Shown: in pieces, positions 25,775 to 33,758 of the stretch
Layout of the letters: each line of letters begins with the position of its first letter
Numbering within the stretch: position 1 is the stretch's first letter
Assembly: GCA_017424405.1 (NCBI GenBank)
Contig: JAFPAD010000046.1
Coordinates: forward strand, 1-35,598
DNA: 35,598 bases
Reading direction: 5' to 3'
DNA from: Alistipes sp.
GTDB lineage: Bacteria; Bacteroidota; Bacteroidia; Bacteroidales; Rikenellaceae
Position numbers and translations under genes: made by a program
Notes under the pieces: generated by a model
Database searches by the model: none
The model's input: the letters and a program-made list of their open reading frames with translations, nothing else
Told to the model about the DNA's origin: nothing

Positions 25775-26653
25775 TTGAACAACAACATCAGCCGACATAT
25801 CTCACGATTAAAACCCATCTCCTTGTCACGACGTGGCAGTCTGGCGCTGTACTCATTTAGAGCATGGGAATCATACTATTTAATGGAGGAGGTGGGCAGG
25901 CTACGAGAGCAAGCATTCAGCCAAGCCGGGGGAGGTACAGGCGAGAGTTTAGACGTTGATTGTCACGACCTTGCTCGAAATGGTTATCGCCAACTGATAG
26001 CGTGGGACACAGCCAAACGCCGCATCGTGGGCGGCTATCGTTACATCGTTGGCGGAGCCGACGACAAAGAGCATATATCGACACTAAAATATTTCGCCCC
26101 CAGCCCCAATTTTTCACGTCATTATCTACCCCATGCCGTCGAGTTGGGACGGTCGTTTGTGGTACATGACGAGGGCAGCTCGCTTTTTGGCATGACGGCC
26201 CTATGGCAGGGATTAGCATCGACAATTTCGCAAATAGAGGGTGTGCGCTACCTCTTCGGGAAGGTTACCGTATATCCCCATTATGAGCCCACCGCCTACC
26301 GTCTATTAAGACTCTTTCTGAAGCGATTTCACCCTGCGCAACAAGCCCTTCTAAAGGCATTTAACCCCCACACCATCGACGAGGAGAACAACCCTTTTTC
26401 ACAAGGTGGCTACAACGAAAATTACGCTCTACTGCTCAATCTCCTACGTCAAAGAGGTGAGAATTTACCTCCCATGATTCATGCCTACATGCGACTATGT
26501 CGCAGCATGCAGAGCTTCGACACGGTATGCAACAAAGAGTTTGGCAACACCTTCGAGACGGCAATACTGCTCCCCCTCAACGATATTAACAACACCGCCA
26601 AGGAGAGATATTTTAGACTACGTTTTGCGGATTTTACTCGCGGAAGATATTAA
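25775..26653 (+). CDS. GNAT-fold acyltransferase (OlsB/GlsB, 'hemolysin'-like)
   Basis: Probable N-acyltransferase that moves an acyl chain from acyl-ACP to an amino acid. In gut Bacteroidota relatives (GlsB) make glycine lipids, and elsewhere OlsB makes lyso-ornithine lipid. The 292-residue protein has LMEEVGRLREQAFSQAGGGTG near residues 36-56, then DVDCHDLARNGYRQLIAWD, IVGGYRYIVG and the ELGRSFVVHDE segment typical of this family, followed by a helical C-terminal half. The first usable start is the TTG at 25775; an in-frame stop lies 18 bases before it, and family members have residues before LMEEVGRL, so a later ATG would truncate conserved sequence. It diverges from rsmH and overlaps batB tail to tail by 20 bases. 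No O-acyltransferase (GlsA/OlsA) gene is adjacent. The substrate is inferred. Confidence 0.72.
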   Translation: MNNNISRHISRLKPISLSRRGSLALYSFRAWESYYLMEEVGRLREQAFSQAGGGTGESLDVDCHDLARNGYRQLIAWDTAKRRIVGGYRYIVGGADDKEHISTLKYFAPSPNFSRHYLPHAVELGRSFVVHDEGSSLFGMTALWQGLASTISQIEGVRYLFGKVTVYPHYEPTAYRLLRLFLKRFHPAQQALLKAFNPHTIDEENNPFSQGGYNENYALLLNLLRQRGENLPPMIHAYMRLCRSMQSFDTVCNKEFGNTFETAILLPLNDINNTAKERYFRLRFADFTRGRY

Positions 26654-27650
26654 AACGACGCAAAGCTGGATTGCGACGGCTCATGATAAAACTCTCCAGC
26701 AGCAACAGCGCAAGTGCCACAGCGACAAAGTATTGATACTGCTCGTTATACTCCTCGTAACGCACGGTAGAGAGTTCACTCTTCTCCATCTGATTGATGC
26801 TCTTGACAATCTCCTCCAATCCTATCGACTGCTTTGTTGCTCGCACATAGGCGCCATCTGTGGCAGTAGCAATCTGCTCCAGCATCTGCTCACCGAGCTT
26901 CGACACCACCATGTCGCCATTTTCATCTTTGACGAACTCACCACCAATCTCTATCGGAGCACCCTCAGGCGTACCAATTCCGATGGTGTAGATGCGTATT
27001 CCCTGCTCCTTAGCCATCTGAGCTACGGTGGTTACGTCCTGCTCGTGATTCTCGCCATCGGTGATAAGCACTATCACTCGACTCTTGCCGCTTTGGCTTG
27101 AAAATGAGAGAGATGCCAACTGCAACGCCTTACCTATGTCGGTACCTTGCTCGGCGATAAGCGTGGGCGAGATACGCTTTGTGAAGGCTTGTGCCATACG
27201 GTAATCCGACGTGATAGGTAGCTGCACCTTAGGCTCGCCAGCGAAGATTACCATACCCACTCGCTCCTGCTGCAATCCCTCGAAGAGCTTATTTATAGCA
27301 TACTTGGTGCGCTCTAAACGATTGGGCTCGAAGTCCTCGGCAAGCATTGAGTTTGACACATCGACAACGAGCATCATCTCAATACCCTTAGCCTTCTCCT
27401 CCCTGAGCTTTGAACCCAACTGTGGGCGTGCCGCTGCAATGACCAAGCATGCAAATGCTGTGAGCCATATCCACAACTTCAAGCGAAGTCTGCCACGTGA
27501 ATAGTTGGGTATCAACTCCTTAAGGAGTTCCATATTACCAAAGCGCTCCATAAGTTTACGGCGACGACGCATCATGAGTGCGAAGACCACAGCCAACAAA
27601 GGCACAAGCGCCAACAGGTATAACAATTCTATATGTGCGAATCTAAACAT
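26634..27650 (-). CDS. batB: BatB-type VWA-domain membrane protein
   Basis: Inner-membrane von Willebrand factor A protein of the Bacteroides aerotolerance (Bat) group. In 338 residues: an N-terminal helix (about 9-27), a basic loop, a second helix (57-75), the VWA domain with its MIDAS motif DVSNS at 97-101 plus later TDIGKAL and LITDGENHEQD, and a third helix near the C terminus (308-325). DVSNSM with RPQLGSK is the BatB form, against DVSGSM in BatA. It starts 3 bases after batA and is the last gene of the operon here. The Bat operon was linked to aerotolerance in B. fragilis; the molecular role is not settled. Its stop codon lies inside the convergent acyltransferase gene. Confidence 0.88.
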   Translation of the reverse strand: MFRFAHIELLYLLALVPLLAVVFALMMRRRRKLMERFGNMELLKELIPNYSRGRLRLKLWIWLTAFACLVIAAARPQLGSKLREEKAKGIEMMLVVDVSNSMLAEDFEPNRLERTKYAINKLFEGLQQERVGMVIFAGEPKVQLPITSDYRMAQAFTKRISPTLIAEQGTDIGKALQLASLSFSSQSGKSRVIVLITDGENHEQDVTTVAQMAKEQGIRIYTIGIGTPEGAPIEIGGEFVKDENGDMVVSKLGEQMLEQIATATDGAYVRATKQSIGLEEIVKSINQMEKSELSTVRYEEYNEQYQYFVAVALALLLLESFIMSRRNPALRRFNIFRE

Positions 27651-27653
27651 CGG

Positions 27654-28640
27654 TTAAGGTATTCTTTTAAGTATCACATGCGAGAAGATAAACTCCATCA
27701 CGAGCAGAGCTATCGCCATAAGCAACAGCGGTAAAAACTCCTCATGGTAGAGCGTAAGCTCGGTAATCTCGACCTTGCTCTTCTCCAAAGTATTAATCTC
27801 GTCGTATATCGCCTTCAGCTTCTCCTTGTCGGTGGCACGAAAATACTTTCCGCCCGTGCGAGAGGCTATCTCGGTGAGGGTCTGCTCGTCGATTTCGACG
27901 TCCATCATCTGGTAGCTTATCTCACCAAAGTGGTCTATCACAGGATAGGGAGCCTTGCCCTGCTTACCCACACCAATAGTATAGACCTTGATGCCCATAT
28001 CGGCAGCAATGTCGGCAGCCATCAAGGGAGCTATCTCACCACGATTATTCACGCCATCGGTGAGCAATATCACAACCTTACTCTTTGCCTCGCTCTCACG
28101 CAGACGATTCAGTGCCGTAGCCAATCCATTTCCTATGGCTGTACCATCTTCGATGACACCGCTACGTATGCGAGCCAGCATAGTCTGCAACGTGCTTTTA
28201 TCGGTGGTCAGAGGGCTCTGCGTAAAGCTCTCACCCGCAAAGACAGCCACACCGATGCGGTCGCCAACACGGTCCGAGATAAACGCCGCCGCCACCTCCT
28301 TTGCCGCCTCCAAGCGGTCAGGCTGGAAGTCACGCGCCAGCATCGAGCCCGATACGTCTATCGAGAGCATGATGTCGATACCTTCGGCATTGGTATGACT
28401 TTGTTCCTCAATGGCTTGTGGGCGAGCCAACGCCACTACAAGCAACGCAAAAGCTGCCACACGCAACGCAAAAGGCAGATGTCGCAACCAATAACGCAAC
28501 GTGCGAGGAGCCTTCTTCACTCCCTCGACGGTCGAGATACGAATGGTGGCACCGCCACGCAATGTGCGGTAGATATAGTAGGCAATCATTGGTGCTAGCA
28601 GCACCAACAACCACAACAGATATGGATTTGCAAATCTCAT
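27654..28640 (-). CDS. batA: BatA-type VWA-domain membrane protein
   Basis: Membrane-anchored VWA protein. The 328-residue sequence has N-terminal helices at about 8-24 and 56-72, MIDAS motif DVSGS at 95-99, the other metal-site residues in EDGTAIGNGLA and LLTDGVNNRGE, and a final helix (about 305-322). The start MRFANPYLLWLLVLL is the usual BatA type. MIDAS sites bind a divalent metal and an acidic partner ligand; in this gene set the partner is likely MoxR or another Bat protein, as in MoxR-VWA chaperone systems. The 44-base gap after batC is the largest inside the operon; batB follows after 3 bases. Confidence 0.9.
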   Translation of the reverse strand: MRFANPYLLWLLVLLAPMIAYYIYRTLRGGATIRISTVEGVKKAPRTLRYWLRHLPFALRVAAFALLVVALARPQAIEEQSHTNAEGIDIMLSIDVSGSMLARDFQPDRLEAAKEVAAAFISDRVGDRIGVAVFAGESFTQSPLTTDKSTLQTMLARIRSGVIEDGTAIGNGLATALNRLRESEAKSKVVILLTDGVNNRGEIAPLMAADIAADMGIKVYTIGVGKQGKAPYPVIDHFGEISYQMMDVEIDEQTLTEIASRTGGKYFRATDKEKLKAIYDEINTLEKSKVEITELTLYHEEFLPLLLMAIALLVMEFIFSHVILKRIP

Positions 28641-28684
28641 TTTATCTTCTCGTCAAAATCCTCATAAAGTAGGCTCAGAGCCTA

Positions 28685-29518
28685 TTACCAATTCTTCTTT
28701 CCTCGAATAACGATACCCTTCTTCTTCTCGTCGAGCTTCTCCTGAGTCTTATCCTCCTGCGCCTGAATAGCGTTGAGTAGCTGTTGCTGCTGCTCCTCAC
28801 TCATGCCGCTACGAGGCTTCTGACCCTGTGGCTGCTGAGGTTGCTCCTGCTCCTTGTCGCCACCCTGCTGTTCCTGATTTTGCTCCTTATCGTTTTGGTC
28901 GTTATTCTGCTCGTTATTGTTACCCTGCTGGTTCTGGTCTTGATTCTGATTATTATCCTGGTTCTGGTCTTGATTTTGGTCGTCGTTCTGCTGCTGCTGT
29001 TGTTGCTGCTGCTGTTCGAGCAACTTCTTTGTCAGCGCATAGTTATACTTCGCCTCCATATCATCGGGGCGCAAGACAAGGCTCTGACGATAGCTCTTCA
29101 ACGCATCTTGTAACTTCTGCTGTACGAACTGTGAATTACCCAAATTGTAATACGCATCAGCTCTCTCATCAGCCGTGCGCAGCGAATCGGCTGCGGCAGC
29201 CTGCAACAAACCCTCAGCCTGAGAGATAAATCCTGCGCTCAACTTAGCCTGTGGCGACTCAGGATCGCTATATGCCGTTGTATCAGCCATTGCTCTACGA
29301 ATCAAGGCATTACCGAGATTGTAACGCGCCTCAAACGAGGTGGAGTCGTGATTCAGCGCCTGCTGATAAGCATCTGAGCTATGAGCATATCGCTCCTTGT
29401 TGAACAAACGGTTACCCTTACGCACCAATGCTCTCTCGGGCATGTTCTGCGCCTGAGCAAACATCGCAAGCGAAGTGAATGCGACCAAAAATATTATATG
29501 TAAAACAAATCTCTTCAT
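28685..29518 (-). CDS. batC: BatC-type TPR protein with Q/N/D-rich tail
   Basis: Exported or membrane-anchored TPR protein of the bat operon. In 277 residues: a signal peptide (1-23, MKRFVLHIIFLVAFTSLAMF), TPR repeats over about 27-165 (RALVRKGNRLFNKERY, EARYNLGNALIRRA, DAYYNLGNSQFVQ, MEAKYNYALTKK), then an extreme low-complexity region (168-233) of Gln, Asn, Asp and Glu starting with nine glutamines, and a charged C terminus (IVIRGKKNW). The ATG at 29518 is chosen because it begins a normal signal peptide; a GTG two codons earlier overlaps the previous stop. In Bacteroides, as I recall, batC follows batB; here it precedes batA. TPRs imply a protein-binding scaffold for the VWA proteins. Confidence 0.82.
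   Translation of the reverse strand: MKRFVLHIIFLVAFTSLAMFAQAQNMPERALVRKGNRLFNKERYAHSSDAYQQALNHDSTSFEARYNLGNALIRRAMADTTAYSDPESPQAKLSAGFISQAEGLLQAAAADSLRTADERADAYYNLGNSQFVQQKLQDALKSYRQSLVLRPDDMEAKYNYALTKKLLEQQQQQQQQQNDDQNQDQNQDNNQNQDQNQQGNNNEQNNDQNDKEQNQEQQGGDKEQEQPQQPQGQKPRSGMSEEQQQQLLNAIQAQEDKTQEKLDEKKKGIVIRGKKNW
28820..29018. repeat. Low-complexity repeat tract inside batC
   Basis: This tract encodes the Q/N/D-rich region. It contains a CAG/CAA-type run of nine glutamine codons and an internal direct repeat: a 17-base unit, TGGTTCTGGTCTTGATT, at 28929-28945 and again at 28959-28975, exactly 30 bases apart. All repeats are in-frame multiples of three, so length change by slippage would keep the frame. 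Confidence 0.8.
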
Positions 29519-29523
29519 CGTCA

Positions 29524-30576
29524 CTATTTTTTCTCGTCCTCGTCCTCAACCTCTTCCACTTGTGGCATGGTTTGGTTCACGAACTCCCACGCAGCACTAT
29601 AAGCAGACTCATTCTCCTCTGCCTCAGGCATAGCCTTAGCGAACTTCACAAGGTCGGCAGCACGTAATATCTCGGTCAAATCCATCGACTGCTTACGAGG
29701 AATATCCACTCCTCGCATCGCCTCGATAATCTCGTCGGAGGTCATCTCCAAAGCTCCCACACCCCACTGACCAGCGATATAGGCTCGCAAGATATCGGTC
29801 AATGTCGAGTAATAAAGTTTATGCTTACCCTCCTGCCATAGGCGTTCGCTGTGGAGCTGCCTCAAATCACGCAATGCAATCTCATGAGGGGGCAGCGGTG
29901 GCGCAGGCTTGAATATATCGGAGAAGTTCTTGCCATAGTGAGCCAACACACGCTTGGCGATAAAGAACAAAGCCACCAAGATGGCAATCACGATAAGCGT
30001 CCAAGTGATATATCCCGAAATCTCACCCATCTTGAAATCCAGCGTACGCTGAGGCTTGATGTCGAAGATTGTATGCGAGGTGGAGTCTATCTGGAAGGTT
30101 GTGACCAACAATTTGAGAGTATCCTTACCCTGCAAGGTATCGACTATATTCTTGTCGAGATACATCACCTCGGGCAAAACCTTATGAATACCCTCCTGAA
30201 AAGCAGCCAGCAAATAACTCTTGCGGAGCTTCAGTCTGCGCCCCTCACGCGAGAGAGTATCAATAGGACAATCCTCAATCAACTCGTAGTACTCCACACC
30301 ACCATTCTTATAGTCGGGGAAATAGACCTCCTGCATCAAGTCCTTCTCAACCTCTATCGAGTAGAGAAATCTGTCGCCAATACCAATTGAGTCTGGCTCA
30401 ACCGTGCCATGTACCTTAGGTGCATTGGCAGGGATTACTCGTTCCGAAGATTTCACGCCCGTAGGCTCGGCAGCTTCTTGCGCGAAAAGGGGCGCAGCGA
30501 AGAAAATCACCACCCACAAGGCGCAGATAACACCTCCCAATCGTGAGGCTATATTATAAAATTTTGAATTTCTCAT
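29524..30576 (-). CDS. DUF4381-like membrane protein of the bat operon
   Basis: Single-pass membrane protein. The 350 residues begin with a signal peptide or anchor (about 10-32, ending AAPLFAQ), followed by an extracytoplasmic beta-rich domain (40-180) in which KVHGTVEPDSIGIGDRFLYSIEVE recalls the BatD-type repeat. A membrane helix lies at about 189-208 (ITWTLIVIAILVALFFIAK), and the cytoplasmic C-terminal half carries PPLPPHEIALRDLRQLHSER and LYYSTLTDILRAYIAGQWGV, the DUF4381-type pattern, before an acidic tail (VEEVEDEDEKK). The start codon overlaps the DUF58 stop (TAATG). Proteins like this usually sit between DUF58 and batA in Bacteroidota. Function unknown; likely a structural partner of the VWA complex. 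Confidence 0.8.
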   Translation of the reverse strand: MRNSKFYNIASRLGGVICALWVVIFFAAPLFAQEAAEPTGVKSSERVIPANAPKVHGTVEPDSIGIGDRFLYSIEVEKDLMQEVYFPDYKNGGVEYYELIEDCPIDTLSREGRRLKLRKSYLLAAFQEGIHKVLPEVMYLDKNIVDTLQGKDTLKLLVTTFQIDSTSHTIFDIKPQRTLDFKMGEISGYITWTLIVIAILVALFFIAKRVLAHYGKNFSDIFKPAPPLPPHEIALRDLRQLHSERLWQEGKHKLYYSTLTDILRAYIAGQWGVGALEMTSDEIIEAMRGVDIPRKQSMDLTEILRAADLVKFAKAMPEAEENESAYSAAWEFVNQTMPQVEEVEDEDEKK

Positions 30577-31460
30577 TATCTCTGTTTAAAGAGTTTAATA
30601 AGTTCGGCAACATAGTCACCCTCGGTTGAAATCACAGCTGTGTCGATACGATTACGCTTAAGTAGCTCCTGCACCTCTTGGTCACGCTGCTGCCAACTTT
30701 GGGCATAGTGTTCACGCACACGTCGTGATGAAGTATCGACCCACTCCTTGCGTCCTGTCTCGGCGTCCTCCAGCTCTATGATACCCACATCGGGCAACTC
30801 AGCCTCACGTCTATCCCACACTCTGATACCCACAAGGTCGTGCTTCGACCCTGCAATCTTCAGAGCGTCCTCCAGCGCAGCCTTGTCGCGACGCGAGTTC
30901 ATGAAGTCCGAGAGGATAAATGTCGTGCAACGCTTCTTATTGACGTTGGTCAGATAGCGCACCGCCTCCGAAATGGCTGTGCGTGAGGATTCGGGCTTGA
31001 AGCCGATAAGCTCACGTATAATCATCAAGATATGACTCTTACCCTTCTTGGGTGGAATGAACTTCTCGACCTTGTCGGAGAAGAATATGCAACCCACCTT
31101 GTCGTTGTTCTGTGCGGCAGAGAAGGCAAGCACGGCAGCTATCTCGGTGATGACATTCTGCTTCATGCGTTCGGTTGTACCGAATATGCGTGAGCCACTG
31201 ACATCAACCAAGAGCATCATCGTAAGCTCTCGCTCCTCCTCGTAAATCTTGATGTGAGGCTTAGACGAACGTGCCGTAACATTCCAATCAATATCTCGCA
31301 CATCGTCACCCACACGATACTCTCGCACCTCGGAAAACGACATACCGCGTCCGCGGAAAGCAGTGTGATACTTTCCTGCGAAGATTTCATTCGACAGACC
31401 TCGGGTCTTAATCTCTATCTTGCGGACTCGGCGAAGGATATCGTTCTCGCTCTGCTGCAT
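30576..31460 (-). CDS. DUF58 protein (VWA-like, MoxR-associated)
   Basis: Soluble protein of the DUF58 family, a VWA-fold partner regularly encoded next to moxR. In 294 residues: the GKYHTAFRGRGMSFSEVREY region, the family hallmark YRVGDDVRDIDWNVTAR (about 47-63), then a VWA domain with MIDAS-like DVSGS (about 88-92). The rest of the VWA fold includes TFILSDFMNSRRD and HDLVGIRVWDRREAE. No membrane helix. It begins 4 bases after moxR, and its stop overlaps the next start by one base. By analogy with other MoxR/VWA pairs it is probably a client or adaptor of the ATPase; no enzyme activity is implied. Confidence 0.9.
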   Translation of the reverse strand: MQQSENDILRRVRKIEIKTRGLSNEIFAGKYHTAFRGRGMSFSEVREYRVGDDVRDIDWNVTARSSKPHIKIYEEERELTMMLLVDVSGSRIFGTTERMKQNVITEIAAVLAFSAAQNNDKVGCIFFSDKVEKFIPPKKGKSHILMIIRELIGFKPESSRTAISEAVRYLTNVNKKRCTTFILSDFMNSRRDKAALEDALKIAGSKHDLVGIRVWDRREAELPDVGIIELEDAETGRKEWVDTSSRRVREHYAQSWQQRDQEVQELLKRNRIDTAVISTEGDYVAELIKLFKQR

Positions 31461-31464
31461 GGCA

Positions 31465-32463
31465 CTATGGTACGATTACGTTGTTAAGAATCTCGGTGAT
31501 AATCTGCTCGGTGGTGATGTTCTCAGCCTCAGCCTCGTAGGTCAAACCGATACGGTGGCGCAACACATCGTGGCACACAGCACGCACGTCCTCAGGAATA
31601 ACATAACCACGACGACGGATAAATGCGTAGGCACGTGCTGCCTTAGCAAGCGAGATGCTGGCACGAGGTGAGCTTCCATAGGCGATGAGTGGCTGCAACT
31701 TCTCGAGGTTATACTCCGCAGGCTCACGTGTAGCGAAGATGATGTCGATGATATACTTTTCAATCTTCTCGTCCATATATACATCTTCAACAACCTTGCG
31801 AGCCTTCACAATATCCTCAGGCGAAATAACTTTAGCAACCTGTGGCATGCCTGCACCCGAGAGGTTCATGCGTACAATCTCGCGCTCCTCCTGCTTCTTA
31901 GGATACGAAATCTTAGCCTTGAGCATGAAACGATCGACCTGCGCCTCAGGCAGCGGGTAGGTACCCTCCTGCTCCAAAGGGTTTTGCGTAGCCAACACGA
32001 GGAATGGCTCGGGGAGCTTATATGTCTCGTCACCGATTGTCACCTGCTTCTCCTGCATCGCCTCCAACAGAGCCGACTGCACCTTAGCTGGTGAACGGTT
32101 GATCTCATCTGCCAATACGAAATTCGCAAAAACAGGACCCTTGCGCACAACGAAATCCTCGCTCTTCTGTGAATAGATAAGCGTACCGATAAGGTCGGCA
32201 GGGAGCAAGTCGGGAGTAAACTGAATACGGCTAAAGTCGGCATCGACAGCTTTTGCCAATGTGGTGATAGCCAATGTCTTTGCCAAACCAGGAACACCCT
32301 CCAACAAGATGTGACCATTTGAGAGCAAACCAATAAGCAGAGTATCCACCAAGTGGCTCTGACCAACAATCACCTTGCCCAACTCCTGACGCAACGTGTC
32401 CACAAACACGCTCTCGCGCTCGATGCGCTCATTAAGTTCCTTAATGTTAATTAATTCACTCAT
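31465..32463 (-). CDS. moxR: MoxR-family AAA+ ATPase
   Basis: Cytoplasmic AAA+ ATPase thought to act as a chaperone that remodels VWA-domain partners. The 332-residue protein contains VIVGQSHLVDTLLIGLL, Walker A GVPGLAKT at 56-63, Walker B VLADEINRSPAKVQSALLEAMQE, a sensor 1 region (FLVLATQNPLEQEG), the arginine finger in PLPEAQVDRF and the lid domain with YGSSPRASISLAKAARAYA. Complete. First gene of the six-gene bat operon, with a predicted leader of about 80 bases. The conserved gene order with DUF58 and VWA proteins is the main guide to its role. Confidence 0.94.
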   Translation of the reverse strand: MSELINIKELNERIERESVFVDTLRQELGKVIVGQSHLVDTLLIGLLSNGHILLEGVPGLAKTLAITTLAKAVDADFSRIQFTPDLLPADLIGTLIYSQKSEDFVVRKGPVFANFVLADEINRSPAKVQSALLEAMQEKQVTIGDETYKLPEPFLVLATQNPLEQEGTYPLPEAQVDRFMLKAKISYPKKQEEREIVRMNLSGAGMPQVAKVISPEDIVKARKVVEDVYMDEKIEKYIIDIIFATREPAEYNLEKLQPLIAYGSSPRASISLAKAARAYAFIRRRGYVIPEDVRAVCHDVLRHRIGLTYEAEAENITTEQIITEILNNVIVP

Positions 32464-32550
32464 AGAATCTATATTTTATCTTTTATTGTTTTCTGTTTTT
32501 ACTTTTGGGTCAATTTACCTACTAAAACGGCTCAAAAGTGAATATTATTG

Positions 32551-32582
32551 CAAAGATAATAAAATTCTTCCTCAAAATGCAA
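32551..32582 (-). promoter_or_regulatory. Probable promoter of the bat operon
   Basis: On the minus strand TTGC (32579-32582), 20-base spacer, TATCTTTG (32551-32558). Predicted start near 32544, about 80 bases before the moxR ATG. It lies just after the terminator of the kinase gene. Confidence 0.55.
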
Positions 32583-32587
32583 GATTA

Positions 32588-32626
32588 CAAAAAAAGAGGC
32601 TCTCTAACATTCTGTTAGAAGCCCCT
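32588..32626 (-). terminator. Terminator of the kinase operon
   Basis: On the minus strand the stem AGGGGCTTCTAAC / GTTAGAGAGCCTCT (one bulged base, 5-base loop) is followed by a run of seven or more Ts (A-run at 32588-32595 on plus). It ends the CBM9-kinase transcript 36 bases after the kinase stop. Confidence 0.8.
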
Positions 32627-32661
32627 AATTTATCTTGTTTTGCGATTACGCTCCGAGTGCG

Positions 32662-33738
32662 TTACTTGGCAAGTTCTTGGATTATAGCCTGCATCTCGGG
32701 ATACTGACGTTCCATGCTTTGCAGGAGTTTGTATTGCGCACGAGTGCGCACGAGGTTATGGTCGGGATATGCGATTTTGTAGTATTTATCGCCATCGATA
32801 TAATCCATCAAGAAGCGCAACACCTGCTCGAAGGTGATATATCGACCCGCAAACGCCAACCACTCAAGCTCGCTCTGACTCATCGTGTCGCGCTGCTCCG
32901 AGAGGTAACCCTCGGCATAGGCTCGAAACATATCAAGACTCATCTCAACATTCTCGAGGCACTTATCATCTTCGGCACCGGTATTGGTGTAAGAACGGAT
33001 CGCGTCACCGAAATCGTTAAGCGAAGTAGAACTCATAACCGTATCAAGGTCGATGGCACACAACACCTTACCCGTAGGTTTATCGAAGAGTATATTGCTG
33101 ATTTTGGTGTCGTTATGAGTTACATGGGTTGGGATTACACCCTCCTCAACCAGCGACCAGAAGTCGAGCATCTCACGGCGGCGGCTCTCCACCCAGCCAA
33201 TCTCCTCGGCGAGTTCCTTCACCCTGCCTGCGGGGTCGGCGGCAATGGTAGCGTCCCACTGCTCGAAGCGCCAACGGATATTATGAAACCCTTTGATTGT
33301 CTCGTTCAGCGGCTTGTCGAAATCCGACAACAAAGCCTGAAAACGACCGATACCCACGCCTCCCTGATAAGCCAACTCGGGCTTGTCGGCACGGTCGTAG
33401 GTTACAGTGTCGGGAATAAAGAGGCATACTGCCCAGAAATTGCCCTCACTCTCAACATACAACTTACCATCTTTGGCAGGAATCACCGTCAGCGTCTCAC
33501 GCATAGGGTCGGCAACCTTCGCCTTTATATGCTCGGTCACGGCAAGGATATTATCCATCATGCCCGGCACATCGGGAAAGACCACATGATTCTTACGCTG
33601 AAGAATATAGTTGGGGGCATCGCCTTCGGTTGTAACAACATAGGTGTCGTTGATAAAGCCCTCACCCAGAGGCTCGATTGATGAAATAGTGCCCTCCAAC
33701 TCAAATTGCTGAGCTATATTGAAAAGTTTGTCGTTCAT
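32662..33738 (-). CDS. APH-fold sugar kinase (N-acetylhexosamine 1-kinase-like)
   Basis: Small-molecule kinase of the aminoglycoside phosphotransferase/choline kinase fold. The 358 residues show a nucleotide-binding N lobe (EPLGEGFINDTYVV, YILQRKNHVVF), the catalytic-loop HNDTKISNILFD with D210, and the metal-binding AIDLDTVM (about D232), followed by LNDFGDAIRS. The HNDTK.SN.LFD pattern and the length match NahK/LnpB-type kinases, which phosphorylate GlcNAc/GalNAc at C1, and related uncharacterised gut Bacteroidota kinases. Antibiotic resistance is not implied. It lies 20 bases after the CBM9-like gene in one operon ending at a terminator. The exact substrate is unknown; homoserine or choline kinase-like activity is possible. 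Confidence 0.78.
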   Translation of the reverse strand: MNDKLFNIAQQFELEGTISSIEPLGEGFINDTYVVTTEGDAPNYILQRKNHVVFPDVPGMMDNILAVTEHIKAKVADPMRETLTVIPAKDGKLYVESEGNFWAVCLFIPDTVTYDRADKPELAYQGGVGIGRFQALLSDFDKPLNETIKGFHNIRWRFEQWDATIAADPAGRVKELAEEIGWVESRRREMLDFWSLVEEGVIPTHVTHNDTKISNILFDKPTGKVLCAIDLDTVMSSTSLNDFGDAIRSYTNTGAEDDKCLENVEMSLDMFRAYAEGYLSEQRDTMSQSELEWLAFAGRYITFEQVLRFLMDYIDGDKYYKIAYPDHNLVRTRAQYKLLQSMERQYPEMQAIIQELAK

Positions 33739-33758
33739 ATCTCAATTTTGAATTTTAT

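Noticed and set aside
28820-29018. Possible CRISPR-like repeat array
   Set aside because: The repeats are in frame within batC, encode a Q/N/D tract and lack regular spacers.
32635-33681. A 348-codon plus-strand open frame
   Set aside because: Antisense to the sugar kinase gene, which has clear catalytic motifs; no features of its own.
32662-33738. Aminoglycoside resistance gene
   Set aside because: The fold is APH-like, but the HNDTK.SN.LFD pattern and context fit sugar or metabolite kinases and not known resistance enzymes.
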